Positions 21,761 to 34,658 of a stretch of DNA of 64,000 nt are shown here, in pieces (position 1 is the first letter of the stretch; the number at the start of each line of letters is the position of its first letter). This stretch comes from Hevea brasiliensis (Eukaryota > Streptophyta > Magnoliopsida > Malpighiales > Euphorbiaceae). The stretch covers positions 42,403,593 to 42,467,592 of the forward strand of contig NC_079501.1 of assembly GCF_030052815.1 (NCBI RefSeq). The letters run 5' to 3'. The translations under genes and the position numbers were made by a program. The notes under the pieces were generated by a model. That model made no database searches. It was not told the origin of the DNA and saw only the letters and a list, made by a program, of their open reading frames with translations.

Positions 21761-22055
21761 CCTAACTTCACTTTAAGGCATTTTTTGAAATAAATCATTT
21801 CAAAGAAGAATTCAATTGAATTCTTATACAATTATTTTTAATTTTTATTTTCTTTAAAATAATTTTTTAAATTAAAAAGAATTAAATATATGTATATATG
21901 TGTATGTTAGCCTCACTTCACTCTAAGGCATTATTAGAAATAAATCATTTGAAAAAAGAAAATTCAATTGAATTTTCATACAATCTTTTTTAATTTTTAT
22001 TTTTTTAAAATAATTCTTTTTAAATTAAAATGAATTAAATTATATATGTGCATGT
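21761..22055. repeat. Tandem duplication, period 150 bp
   Basis: CCTAACTTCACTTTAAGGCA at 21761 recurs as CCTCACTTCACTCTAAGGCA at 21911, and the similarity continues through the AATTCAATTGAATT palindrome. There are two units with scattered differences. Confidence 0.85.
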
Positions 22056-22701
22056 AAAAGCGCAGCTTAGAAAATGCCTCACATAAACAAGACATTTGGC
22101 ATCTTAAAAATCACCATGTGGCATTTTAAAATAGTTAAATTAACATAATCTAATAAAATAAAAAATAATATATTAATCAACTTATTTCAAAATTTAAAAT
22201 TAAATGGTATATTTTTATATTCTTTATTAAAAAAACAAAATTATATTATTTATTATTAAAAATATAAAATATTATATTGTTATACTTTTATAAAAAAAAT
22301 ATTTTAAGAAAAATAATTAATAATTATTTAAAAAATAAAAATTTAATTTGATTTTGATAGATATTTAATTATAAATTGTAATTATATTACATTTAATATA
22401 TAGAGAGAGTCAAGTATTATATTCAAAGACTTAACATTAAATTATATATATAATCTTTCATCAAATTCAAAGTTTTACTGGTTACTATTAAAAATATCTG
22501 ATATTGTTATGTTGCATTCTTATAAAATTAATACTTAAAAAAATAATTAATAATTTTTTACGAAATAAAAATTTAATTTAATATTAACAAGCATATAAAT
22601 ATCCATCATTAATTATAGTTGAGAAAATTATAAATATATAGACCCAAAAAGATATTAATCAACATTTGATATTTTGTATCCACCATTAAATAATACTTGT
22701 C

Positions 22702-22739
<38 letters not shown>

Positions 22740-22740
22740 T
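22702..22740. repeat. Poly(A) tract followed by (AT)n
   Basis: Sixteen A followed by twelve AT units. It is a simple repeat and could mark an old retroposon tail. Confidence 0.9.
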
Positions 22741-23289
22741 TTAAAAAATACAAAATATTTAAAATTTCATTTTAACTTATCTTCTTATATATATTAAATA
22801 TTTAAAATTTCATAATAAAGTGAAATTAGTTTTATTAGATAAGGTCTAGTTGAATTTAAAATTTCATTTTAGTATATTTTTTTAATTATTAATTGCACTA
22901 TTAGTATTAAATAATACTTATAATTTTTTTTATAATGCTAAAAACTCAAGAATTATTAATCAAAATTTGACAACTATATCCATTATTAATTAAAAAAATA
23001 ATATTTTTATTTAAAAATATAAGATATTTGGAATTTAAAAAATATAAAATATTTGAATTTTCATTTTAACTTATTTTTTTAATTATTAGTGTATATAAAA
23101 TATTTAAAATTTAAAAAATGTAAAATTTTTAAAATTTTATTTTAAAAGTAAAATTAGTTTTATTAGATAAAATCTAATAGACTTTGAAATTTCACTTTAG
23201 CTCATTTTTTTTAATATCAAATTTAATTATTGATATTAGATAATACTTAATTTAATAATTTTATCTTAATAATTATTATATAAAAACCC

Positions 23290-23730
23290 TTAAAATTGTG
23301 CAGAAGAAACTAAAGAATTAGATGCATCAATGGTTCCAAATATTGTACATTTGGATGAGGGCAGTTTTGAATTAATCTTGAAAAGCACAAAAGTTAATTT
23401 AGGACATTATGCAAGAAAACAAGCGTTTTTTTAAAGGGGAAAAGAATTTGAACAAGCCAGAAGTGAAAGAAAATGTACACAATCATTTGAATAACTTAAA
23501 CGAAGCTTGTAATATGACAAAGGAAGGACAAAAGTTGAGTGCTATCAAAGGAAAATTAGAAATGACCGTTTTGAATACAGAACTTGCAAGGCCCTCTGAT
23601 AAGAGTCCAAGTAAGAGAAGCAAGAAAATTCTCTTTGGAGGTGTTCTAGCAATTTCATCTAATCCAAAAGCCTTATTTATCTTTCATTTATTTTTTCTCC
23701 ACTTAAGATGTATGCTTTTTCTCTTCTAGT
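23290..23730 (+). pseudogene. Possible host gene fragment, unidentified
   Basis: This stretch stands out from its surroundings by lower AT content and codon-like composition. One frame is open from about 23302 to 23431 (EETKELDASMVPNIVHLDEG start). A run of seven T then breaks it, and an adjacent frame continues from ATG 23409 for 106 codons, rich in Lys, Asn and Glu (MQENKRFFKGEKNLNKPEV). The last part turns into a TTT-rich hydrophobic tail that looks non-coding. I do not recognise the protein. A decayed exon or a captured fragment is likely. Confidence 0.35.
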
Positions 23731-24792
23731 AAATGTTCTCTTTGACGCTACATGTTTCAGGGATATATTAATGGCAAACTAGTTTATTCTCAATATTGAA
23801 ATTACCAACTAGAGCCATCCAATTTGAACAAAGTTTTATAGTCAATACAATTACTAGCACCCATGTGTAGAATGCAAACAAATGTTTGTATTACTAAATA
23901 ATGAAATTATCAATTCAAAATTTTAATTTAATCAGTTAATTTGATTTAAATTAAATGAGACTAAACCAATATTATTTGTTTATAAATTAATATAATAATT
24001 AAATTTTTTACTAATATATAAAGAAAATAAATAATTTAATTGATTGTAGTTCACTTAATTTATTTTTAAATAAAAATTAAAAGTAAAAAAGTTAAATTTT
24101 TACTGCACGACACACAGGTAAATGACTAGTTATATATGAAATTATCTGCTGTAAAATTAATTTGGTTGACAAACAACTCGAGATTTATGGCCTATCAAAT
24201 ACTAAGTGTATCAAATAAAATACACTTCTAAATTTTGAAACATTTAATTGTAGAAATTGGTTTCATTGGACCTGTAATTGTAATTGAAATTGAAATATGT
24301 ACTTGGAATTAGAATAGGAAAAGACAATTGCATTATTTGATTGAAGGTAAATACAAAGATTGAGATTTGAAATTGCAATAGAAATTAAAATGAACAATGT
24401 CTAGAAATTAAAAATTACTACTAAAGTATTGAATTGATTAGACTGCTGAAGTTTTTGGATTATTGTTGATTACTTGGTTAAATTGATTGATTGGTTAATT
24501 GGGTCTTTTTTTGTAAGAAGTCACTGACCATATATAGCTTTCACCTGGAGGTTACTACCCAATACCGTAACTTTCCTTAATATCCTATCCCATAGATAAT
24601 TTCCTTATAAACTGCTCGCTATTAGTTAACTTCCTCTACATTATCTATACGAAAATTAATTAATAAATATTTTTTAAGTCTCAAAATTAAATTAATAAAA
24701 TAAAATAATTTAATTAATCATGAACCTAAAATAATTAAGGTTTTTTTTTCCTTTTTTAATATTCAACTGATGTGGAACTTAACAAGCAATTC

Positions 24793-24939
24793 GTTTCGAG
24801 CCTGTGTACTGAGAAGGGTTTTATCGCCATCATGGCATTAGATTAAATTGAGTGGCTTGTTAGTCCTGAGATCATCCTTTGAAGGTTTTCCCCTCTTCAC
24901 CTTCTTTCTCAATAAATAGTTTTTGCTGAAAAAAAAAAG
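24793..24939 (+). mobile_element. Short retroposon (truncated LINE or SINE) with poly(A) tail
   Basis: About 147 bp, less AT-rich than its surroundings, ends in an AATAAA-containing segment (24911) and an A-run (24929-24938). It is flanked by perfect 9 bp duplications AAGCAATTC at 24784-24792 and 24940-24948. This is the mark of target-primed reverse transcription. No tRNA A/B boxes are evident, so a 5'-truncated LINE is preferred. Confidence 0.7.
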
Positions 24940-25673
24940 AAGCAATTCCTTATGTTTATGAGATATGAGCGCTATTACTTGAAAACCATAATGAAGCACA
25001 TACTTTATTCATCTTTTTTAACAATATTAGTGTTTTTTTCTTTCAATTCACGAAAAGGAATAATCTCTAGAAGTTAATGAGATGGAGATCACAAAAAAAA
25101 AATTCATAATAAATTTATTTATTGAATCTAATTAAAAAAGAAAGTCATATATTTTCACTAACAAATATATTCTTTATGTTCCCTTTAGACCTTTAGGAGC
25201 AGATGCTGAATTAAAAATGGAATGACCAAAATTTAAATAGTCTTATAATTGTTATAATTAATAAAAATTTATAAATTATACATTTTATCAAACAATAATA
25301 AAATTTTAATATATTTTTTAAAATTATATATTTTACTAATTTAAAATCAGGGAAAACTTAAAAAAAATTCATAAATCATAATCAACGTTAACTGTAGTAA
25401 TTTTTTTAGCCATCAGATCAGATGGGAGGTTAATTTTCACAGGATTTGATTTAGAATTTGATAGTTAAAAATTTTAGAGTTTAAGTATATGTAGAGATAT
25501 TTTAAAACTAATTAATGTTTTATAAAAATTATTTATAATTATAATAAATAGTAAGTAAAAATTTTGACTATAGGTATAAAATAATAGAGAAAAATTTTTA
25601 TGCCACAAAAAATTAGATTTTTTTTACTTTAATATTTAATCTATTTTTATAGTTGGTGGTAAAACTAATTTTT

Positions 25674-25990
25674 TGTAACACTCCTATTTTTTAAATTTAT
25701 TATTTGGTGAGTAAATATTAATATTTTATTTTATTTGAATTTTAGAAAATTATTTGAAATTTTTCGGATTTTAGAAATCGAGTTCGATTTTCTGAAAAAT
25801 ATAAAACTTTTATGATTTTTAAAAATTAATTTAAAGACCACATGGCAAAACTAAAATATATTTGGACTCTACGAATTTTTCTGAGTTTTCTAAAATTTTT
25901 TCGGAATTTTTGGGCCTCATTTTCTGTCCCAAGGCAGAGTAAAAAATTTAAAATTTTGTATCCTGAATCGAACCGGCCGAATCGAACTGG
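25674..25990 (+). mobile_element. Remnant of E1 5' LTR
   Basis: Matches the first ~300 bases of the 3' LTR at 50736 and, inverted, the end of E2's LTR up to 49447. The break to protease coding sequence falls in CGAACTGGGTAGGAACC, where GGG is shared by both sides. Confidence 0.9.
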
Positions 25991-27330
25991 GTAGGAACCC
26001 TACAACTTTAGAATTCCCTGTGTCTATAGCTACCCTGCTTAGTGACAACATAAATATAGATATGATTTTTCCGGGTAGTCCAGTAGTAGTAGATGAAAGG
26101 ATCCTCCCAGCAAACTTGGTTCCCCTACCAGTAATGGATTTCGATGTAATTTTGGGAATGGATTGGTTGGCAACTCATTATGCCACTTTAGACTGCAGGA
26201 ATAAAAAGGTGTATTTCCACATACCTGATGTGGAAGAGTTTAGCTTTTATGATGATAGGAGCGTGACTCCATATAATTTGGTATCAGGAATTAGTGCTAG
26301 AAAAATGTTGAGGCATAGATGTCAAGGGTATTTGGCATTAGTGAGAGATACATCTGTAGAAGGTGTCAACATGGAAAATGTTCCTGTTGTCAGAGAATTC
26401 ATGGATGTCTTCCCTAAGGAGCTTCTAGGGTTGCCACCAGGAAGGGAAATAGAGTTCTGCACTGATGTTGTGCTGGGTACAAACCCCATATCAATGCCTC
26501 CTTACAGGATGGCACCAGCAGAATTGAAAGAGCTAAATGAGCAACTACATGAGCTTTTGGACAAGGGTTTCATACGTCCGAGCACTTCACCCTGGGGCAC
26601 TCTTATTTTATTCATGAGAAAGAAATATGGGTCCTTGAGGTTGTGTATTGATTATAGAAAGCTGAACTAGGTGATTGTGAAGAACAAATATCCACTTCCT
26701 CGGATTGATGATCTGTTTGATCAGCTCCAAGAGGCTAGATTTTTTTCCAAGATAGACCTACGATCAGGCTACCATCAGTTGAGAATCAAGAATAAGGATG
26801 TGTCCAAAACAGCATTAAAGACAAGATATGGTCATTATGAGTTCTTGGTGATGTCTTTTGGACTCACTAATGCACCAGCAGCCTTTATGGACTTGATGAA
26901 CAGGGTGTTCAGGCTATTCCTGGACCGTTTTGTCATCGTATTCATAGATGACATTTTGGTATACTCTCGGACCGAGGAAGAACAAGTGTGGCATTTGAGG
27001 ATGGTATTGCAGACTTTGAGGGAGCACCAGCTATATGCTAAATTTTCAAAATATGAATTTTGACTAGAAAGCATCTCATTCTTGGGATACGTGGTTTCTA
27101 GTGAAGGCATTCAAGTGGATCCTAAGAAAATTGAGGCTGTAACTGATTGGCTTAGGCCTACAACAGTCACTGAGGTGCGAAGTTTTCTGGGCCCAGTTGG
27201 TTACTATAGGTGTTTTGTGCAGAATTTCTCTAGAATAGTAGCTCCCCTAACTAAGTTAACTCAGAAGAATGTTCCATTCATTTGGACAGATGATTGTAAG
27301 GAGAGTTTCCAGAAGCTTAAGGAGTGTCTA
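25991..27330 (+). pseudogene. E1 protease remnant and reverse transcriptase
   Basis: Protease starts after its active-site Asp, which is deleted, and keeps the [19 protein letters not shown] block (26140-26196). RT follows the order [51 protein letters not shown], then FIDDILVYS (26941-26967) with both catalytic Asp, and [12 protein letters not shown]. Stops at 26668 (TAG for Lys) and 27061 (TGA for Trp) separate three otherwise long open frames, so decay is light compared with E4. Confidence 0.93.
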
Positions 27331-28068
27331 ACCACCGCCCCTGTGTTGACATTACCGATGAGTGGTGAAGGATATACCGTGTACTGTGAAGCCTCTAGAG
27401 TTGGCTTAGGGTGTGTTTTGATGCAGAATGGAAAAGTAGTGGCTTATGCTTCAAGACAACTAAAGAGGCATGAGCAGAACTACCCTACCCATGATATGGA
27501 AATGGAGGTTGTAGTCTTTGCACTAAAGATCTAGGGACACTACCTGTATGGTGAAGTGTGCAAGATATACACCAACCACAAGAGTTTGAAGTACATCTTT
27601 CAACAGAGGGATTTAAATTTAAGATAGAGGAGATGGATGGAGCTTCTGAAGGACTATGATTATACCATCCACTACCACCCTGGGAAGGCCAATGTAGTAG
27701 CAGATGCTTTAAGTACAAAATCTTCTGGCAGCTTGGCACACATATCAGCAGAGAAGAGACTATTGATTCAGGAAGTACATGAGTTAATGGATCAAGGTCT
27801 GATCTTAGATCTTTCAGATGAGGGGGTATTGTTGGCCCATTTTTCAGTGAGGCCAGACTTGCGAGACAGAGTCAGAGTTTCCCAGCACAGAGACCAGCAA
27901 TTGATGCAGATCATAGAAAGAGTACAATAGGGTAAAGGTGGTGAGTTTGGATTTGCCAATGATGGCGCCCTTATGCAAGGTTCCAGGATATGTGTGCCCG
28001 ATGTGGACAATCTCAGAAATGAAATCATACGAGAGGCACACTATACACTGTACAATGTCCACCCAGGC
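27331..28068 (+). pseudogene. E1 RNase H and start of integrase
   Basis: [17 protein letters not shown] has Glu in place of the first catalytic Asp of RNase H (E2 has CDAS). [25 protein letters not shown] and [10 protein letters not shown] complete the domain. Integrase begins with REAHYTLYNVHPG, the HH half of the zinc finger, and stops at 28068, where E2 inserted. TAG codons lie at 27530, 27625 and 27928. Confidence 0.92.
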
Positions 28069-30170
28069 TGTCACGACCCAACCTATGGGCCGAACCGGCA
28101 CTAGTACCTAGGCCAGCCTAAAGCCGCCGAGGCCCGTAGTAAGCCTAACTATTCATTAACCCAACTCTAAGGCCCATTTGGACCCAATTTCAAGAATTTA
28201 ACCAGACAGAGTCCGGCCATAAAATGGACCTTTCAACGGGGAGTTTTTGACTCACCCGACCTATAAATACAATATATATCAAGTGGAGAGCTCAGCTCAC
28301 CCTCCACATACTCATAACAACATAAAAATAATTGGAAGCCCAGCTCCCTCATCTAGTCCATCAACATGCATAAAATAATAAGTTTAAAGGTCCAAAATAA
28401 CAATTTATATTACAGACCCAATTCAATAAATACTTCTAACACATGCGGAAATTCTAGAAGTTTATAGAATTACACAAACATGAATAGACGACCTGCGAGG
28501 GAGAAAAGCAGGTTAACTTCAAAAATATCCTCTTGTGGCCTGGAAAAATATTGAACAGGAGTGAGCGTTCGACTCAGAGAGTAAAATATCAATTTTAACG
28601 ATAATCTCTATAACTATCTAAAACTAATGCACCCTGTAGAGTGAAATGCAACATTAGCAATAATTTCACATCACAACATCAAAAAGGTAATTTGGAGCAC
28701 TCACACACCCATTAATATCAATCATAATATATGGGAGCTGATCCCCTATACAGCTCTCTTAAATCCAACCTGTGCCAGCGAAGAACTCAAGCCGGACTTT
28801 CGCTTAATAAACCAAATCGGGGTCCCATCGAAGAACTCAAGCCGTGTCTACCCCAAAGGACTGGGTCCCAGTAAAGATCTCAAGTCGTATCTACCCGTCC
28901 TATCCATAGTCAACACCACATCACACGCATGCCAACACACGCACACTGCTCCAAATTACCACAACAACATCCATGGTACTTTAATAGTTATGAATGCAAC
29001 ATAAAACGTGCCTAGAGTTTAACTACATAGATACATACATATAAGTGATGCATTGGCATACTTAAACATATAATAATATCGAAATTACAATTAAAATTAA
29101 TATTTTACACACAGACTTGACAGAGGTCACTGTGGCGGCTAGGCGGAGGAAGAAGGCTGTCCCAGCTCACCTGACAATTTTACTACAATCATTTAATAAA
29201 TTTGACTCAATACAAACTTAAGAAAAGACCAAATACGTCTTAAGTCGTGCCGAAAATCCGGCAGAGTCTCCCCTATACCTAGGACCTACCCAACCTGCAA
29301 AAGGGCTCAAAACGCACTTCTATATTCACAAATCATACATTCACAACTCAATCACATCACACAGCCCCTCCTGGGCTCATCCAAATAGTCCTCAATCACA
29401 ATATGTAAATTTACAGTTTAGTCCTTATAATTAATCACTTTTGCAAAAAACTGCCCAAATAAGCTCTAAAAATTCTAAAACTTTGCCCCGCGGTCCTTAG
29501 CAATATTACTAGGCTATTGCGAAAAGAATCATAATTTTCTGAGCTACCATGAATATTTTATGAATTTTTAATCCTTTTTAAGTACAAGAAAATTACAAAA
29601 AAGTAAGGTTCGGGTTTATCTATGCCGATTCCGACTTCGGGGACGTGCTCGGGACGTCTGACAATGGTGGGATAGCCAAAACCTCGATCCAATTTGGAGA
29701 CTTTTCCGGTAATCGGTCTATCTGGTCGGAAATTCACAGACCTAGACAACTGTCGAATTTTCGTGAATTGATGATACCTACACGAAGCCCACAACACAGG
29801 GGTTAGTACATAAATTTTACGAAATTTTCTAAGCTCATTTAATGCTCGAAAATATACTACGAAGTTCTGTGGGACCCATCGAAAAACGGTGTCAGAAAAA
29901 TTTGAAATTTATATCGCCGCGAAGCTCTCAACGAGTGTAGTGCTCTGGTACTCTCGGTTTTCTCGTGGGGTTCACAGTTTGCGAGAAATCGAGCCCAAAA
30001 TTCAAAATGAGCTAAAACTTCCCGGATAAAAATTGGACAAACCGCTCGATGGATTTCGGTCTTCTTGGTGTCTATGGAAAGCTCTCGATGAGTAGATAGA
30101 TTTAGACACAAGACCCGGTCCGATTGGTGGCCTGATTGGCTGAATTTCGACCGGGAAGACGAAGCGGTGC
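28069..30170 (-). mobile_element. Truncated 3' LTR of E2
   Basis: Collinear with 46819 to about 48915 (the E2 5' LTR) in the same orientation, but lacks the LTR's first ~530 bases. It carries the triple CAAGCC(G)-type repeat at about 28786-28900. The junction with RNase H coding sequence lies within 30165-30178. Confidence 0.9.
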
Positions 30171-30177
30171 GCTTAAA

Positions 30178-30527
30178 CATCAAAACACACCCTAAGCCAA
30201 CTCTGGAGGCATCACAGTACATGGTATATCCTTCGCCACTCATCGGTAGTGTCAACACCAGAGTAGTGGTTAGACACTCCTTAAGCTTCTGGAAACTCTT
30301 CTCACAGTCATCTGTCCAAATGAATGGAACATTTTTCCGAGTCAACTTAGTTAGGGGAGCTGCTATCCTGGAAAAGTCCTGCACAAAATGCCTATAGTAG
30401 CCAGCTAGGCCCAAAAAACTTCGCACCTCAGTGACTATTGTAGGCCTAAGCCAATCAGTTACAGCTTCAATTTTCTTGGGATCCACTTGAATACCTTCAC
30501 TAGAAACCACGTGTCCCAAGAATGAGA
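30178..30527 (-). pseudogene. E2 end of RT and start of RNase H
   Basis: The minus strand reads [47 protein letters not shown] and [14 protein letters not shown], the region downstream of the RT catalytic core. It continues the gene broken at 44045 by E3. After GCVLM the frame runs into LTR sequence, so the rest of pol is missing by deletion. Confidence 0.93.
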
Positions 30528-31328
30528 TGTGACACCCCTTACCCGTGTACAGTATACCCGAGTAAGCAATGTCACACGGTGTACCGGCACACTCTAATAT
30601 ACCTTAATTAATTTTTATCATGCTTTTGAATATAACTTGTGAAATATAATATATTTGAGCCATTTATCGAAATTATAATTTATTTGAGGTTCTGAAAATT
30701 TTGTAGAAAATCCGGCAGAGTACCGGCTAAAAATGGAGAAAACAGTTCTTCGGAACCTGTGAAAAACACTTCCAATAACCTTATTCAATCATCTCAAACT
30801 ACAATATCATCACAAACTCAATATTTTTCAATTTCAGTTCTCAATCATCATTTCTCAGGGTTCTCATATATAAACAACAATTAAATACTCAAATTACTTC
30901 CATACATAACCATAAATCTTTATTATTTACATGAACCTCAAAATACATTACATAAATCCAAATATATATGAGAAAATAAAAATTTAGTTACAAAATGACA
31001 AAATGACACCTAGTGCCCTACCAATGCACTGCAGGTAGTGAGGTGACACGGACACTGTGCAGAGCTGCAGGATGAACTCACCCAGTCTGCGGTCTACTGG
31101 GCTCACGATCTGTATCTCCAGAACCTACGCGTGGCAAAAGCAACGCGCTAAGCAATAATGCTTAGTGGTGCAATAATAAAATAAAAGAAATAGCAAGAAA
31201 ATAAATATGTAGTTAATGTATATGTTTAATTTGTTTTGAATTTGTATGTCATTAACTTCGTCCACTTTCATTCATTTGATTGCTCAAGTAACCTACACTA
31301 GATGACTGGACTGGATAAACGGGTAAAC

Positions 31329-33843
31329 TGTGACACCCCGTACCCATGTACAGTATACCCGAGTAAGTAATGCCACACGGTGTACCGGCACACTCTAATA
31401 TACCTTAATTAATTTTCATCATAACTTTGAATATAACTTGTAAAATATAACTCATTTAAGTCATTTATTGAAATCATAATTTATTTGAGGTTTCGAAAAT
31501 TTTAAAGAAAATCCGGCAGAGTACCAGCTAAAAATGGAGAAAACAGTTCTTCGGAACCTGTGAAAAACACTTCCAATAAACAAATTCATTCATTCTCAAC
31601 TCCAATATCATCACAAAACTCAATATCAAGATCTCAACATTTCAATTTCAATTCTCATTCATCCATCACATGTGATGATCACATATAAATCACAAATAAA
31701 CATTTACTTTTCCATTCACAAATAGAATTTTCATAATTTACATGAACATTAATATACATTACACAAGTTTAATTACATATGAGAAAATCAAAATTTATTA
31801 CAGAATGCCAAAATGACACCTAGTGTCCTACCAATGCACTGCAGAAGTTGAGGTGACACGGACACTGTGCAGAACTGCAGGATGGATTCACCCAGTCTGC
31901 GGTCTACTGGGCTCACGATCTGTATCTCTAATACCTACGCGTGGCAAAAGCAACCCGCTAAGCAATAATGCTTAGTGGTGCAATAATATAATAAAAGAAA
32001 ATAACAGAAAATAAATATGTATAGAATGTGTATGACTTGTTTATTTGGTATTGGTATATCCATCATTTCATTAACTTTGTTCACTTTCATTCATTTGGTT
32101 GCCCAAGTAACCTACACTAGACGACTGGACTGGATAATGGGTAAACTGGTGCTGGGTACCTAGTACCTCGGGCCGTCACACCATCGGTCACATATGCATC
32201 TCCCGGTGTGCAACAGAACAACTAATAAGCTGTATAACATCAGGCACAAGGCCAAGTCTCAATACAAAGTCAGAATGGCTAAAAGCCATAAAATCACCGA
32301 ATGGCATATTGCCATGTGCAGTACTGCTAACTGAACCCTATTGGCATGCCAAACTATCCAAACCAATCTTGTTAGGTATACTAGGGCATTCGATACTTTA
32401 AAATTCTTCAATCTTTGGATTTCAAGTTTCGGTGTTACTATTCACCTCTATGGTCAACTAAAATGTTGACTTTTAGGTAGAAATTAGGTACATTGGTTTT
32501 GGCACTCCCAACATACCACATTTTGCTTTTAAAACTTGTTGGAATTGGTCACCATTACCATTTCTAACTTAAAACCAAGAGGGCAGAAAATTTCAGTTTT
32601 TGAAACATATGTTTACTGTTCCATTAAGCACTGTTGCAGTGAGAATTTGAAGAAATGACAAACATGAAAGTTGTTCCTTATTTTGTCTAGTTGAATTTAT
32701 TTTTTCGAATTTTTACTTCTCAAAACCCTAATGTCCAATTCAATTTACCCATAAACCTCAATTAGCACACTAGTTCAACATCCATGCATATTCATACCTT
32801 AAACATCATTTCTAGCCACTCTAAATTCATTAAAACAATCAAACTCATCCTTCCTTAGGGCTGCCGAAAATTGAAGATACTCTAACATATATGATTTACT
32901 TCAAATTCTTACAATTTCTTAACTTAAAATGATGCTCTAGCAAGGATTAAAGGAGTGAGAGTGAAAGTATAGCACTAACCTCACTTAGGAGCTTTTCAAA
33001 AGCTCAAATTCTTCACTTTCTTCTCTTCTTCTTGGCTGCCAAAAGGTTTTGCAAGGTGTAAGAACAAATTTTAGTGAAAGGTCTCTAGGGTTTTAGGGTG
33101 AAATGAAGGAGGAAATTGAGCTTTGGTTGAAGGATTAATGGAGGTTTAGGGCAATCAAAGGTTTCGGCTGCACTTGAGGAAAGAGGGATGGCTGCTGGTT
33201 TTTGGTCTTCCTTAGTCTTTATTTATCTCTTTAATTAGTTAGTCAAATGGTTGCTTAATTATGATTGGTTGGTAATTTTAAATGACATCACAATGATGTC
33301 ATAAATTACATATATTGTATTTTTCTTTTCTTTCCTCCACTACTCATTTTCAATTTAATTTCTAGTAATGTTTATTCATATTTTATGTCATAATAATTAT
33401 TTACTCGACTGGACAAGTCGGCCAAAAATCACCTCTGAAGGCGAAATGACAAAAATGCCCTCCGTTTGGCTTAACGGGTCAAAATTGTCTGTACCGATTG
33501 AAAAATTTTTCTAGGTATTTTCTTGGCATTCTAATGCCATGGGAACCTCAATAACTCTTCTCTGGAGTCCTAAAAATTATTTTATGAATTTTTCCCCGGG
33601 TCTAGGGCTCCTCGTTGCGAGAACCGCAACTTCCCTCTGGTTACCCATCGCTAGGGCACCGGCTCGTTTAACTTGTTTGTATTTTATTTCTAAAATTTTT
33701 ACTAAATTTTTCTTATCAATATTTGAGTTAATTATGGTTCCTCACTTTAGTTTAAATATTTTTCCGGACGTTCTAGCTGTCCAGACCGACACCGGTCACC
33801 GGAACAGTAGAATGTACGGAATTGCTATCGGGAGGGTGTTACA
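31329..33843 (-). mobile_element. Family-A solo LTR inside E3's 3' LTR
   Basis: From TGTGACACCCCG to GGGTGTTACA, 2515 bp, with perfect duplications TAAAC at 31324-31328 and 33844-33848. It aligns with E3's LTR but lacks about 590 bases corresponding to 34395-34995, including the palindrome region; the gap lies near 32700. It contains no internal domain. It is the most recent insertion of the nest by order. Confidence 0.93.
33264..33301 (-). promoter_or_regulatory. U3 module in the solo LTR
   Basis: TGACATCACAATGATGTCA (33283-33301) and, downstream on the minus strand, CCAAT (plus-strand ATTGG, 33264-33268). There is no clear TATAAA at the E4 spacing. Confidence 0.55.
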
Positions 33844-34646
33844 TAAACTGGCATTGGGTATCAAGTACCTCGGGCCGTCACACCATCGGTCACATATGCA
33901 TCTCCCGGTGTGCAACAGAACAACTAACAAGCTGTAAATACATCAGGCACAAGGCCAAATCTCAATACAAGGTCAGAATGGCTAAAAGCCATAAAAGCAC
34001 AGAATGACATATTGCCATGTGCAGTACTGCTAACTGAACCCTATTAGCATGCCAAACTATCCAAACCAATCTTGTTAGGTATACTAGGGCATTTGAAACT
34101 TTTAAATTCTTCAATTTGTGAATTTCAAGTTTTGGTGTCACTATTCACCTCATTGGTCACAAAAATATTGACTTTTAGATAGAAAATATGTACATTGACT
34201 TTGGCACTCCCAACATACCACATTTGGCATTCAAAACTTGTTGGCATTAAGCATTTATACCATTTCAAAGTTTAAACCAAGGGAAGCAGAATTTTCAGTT
34301 TTTGGAACTCAATTTTACTGTTCCATTGGACACTGTTTCAGTGGGAATTTGAAGAAATGGCAAACATGAAAGTTGTTCCTTATTTTGTCTAGTTGAATTT
34401 CCTTTTTTGAATCACTCCATTTGGAGTTTTGAAGCTCCAGATATGGTCCAAAAACCACAGCTGGCCGGATTTCCATTCTGCAGAAATTACCAAATCTACA
34501 GTAACATGAACAGTGACTGTGACTGCCATTTGGGTGAGGTTCTGGTCATAATTTGGGGTAGGTTTCTTCATGAAAGTTGTTTGTCAATGTCTTAACTTTT
34601 TTCTGTAAAAATTTCAGGTCAATTGACCATATCTACAGTGAGTTAT

Positions 34647-34658
34647 GGTGTTCATTTG
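34647..34658 (-). repeat. Half of the conserved LTR palindrome (E3 3' LTR)
   Basis: Only the right arm TGTTCATTTGGTCA remains. Sixteen bases present at 42541-42556 of the other LTR are missing, which removes the hairpin. Confidence 0.7.

Larger units (their letters stand above)
21201..25673. other. Very AT-rich intergenic region
   Basis: No intact gene is visible. It contains a 150 bp tandem duplication, an A/AT tract, degenerate repeats of AAATATTTAAAATTTCATTTT type between 22741 and 23210, a possible gene fragment at 23290-23730 and a small retroposon at 24793-24939, each listed separately. Confidence 0.6.
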
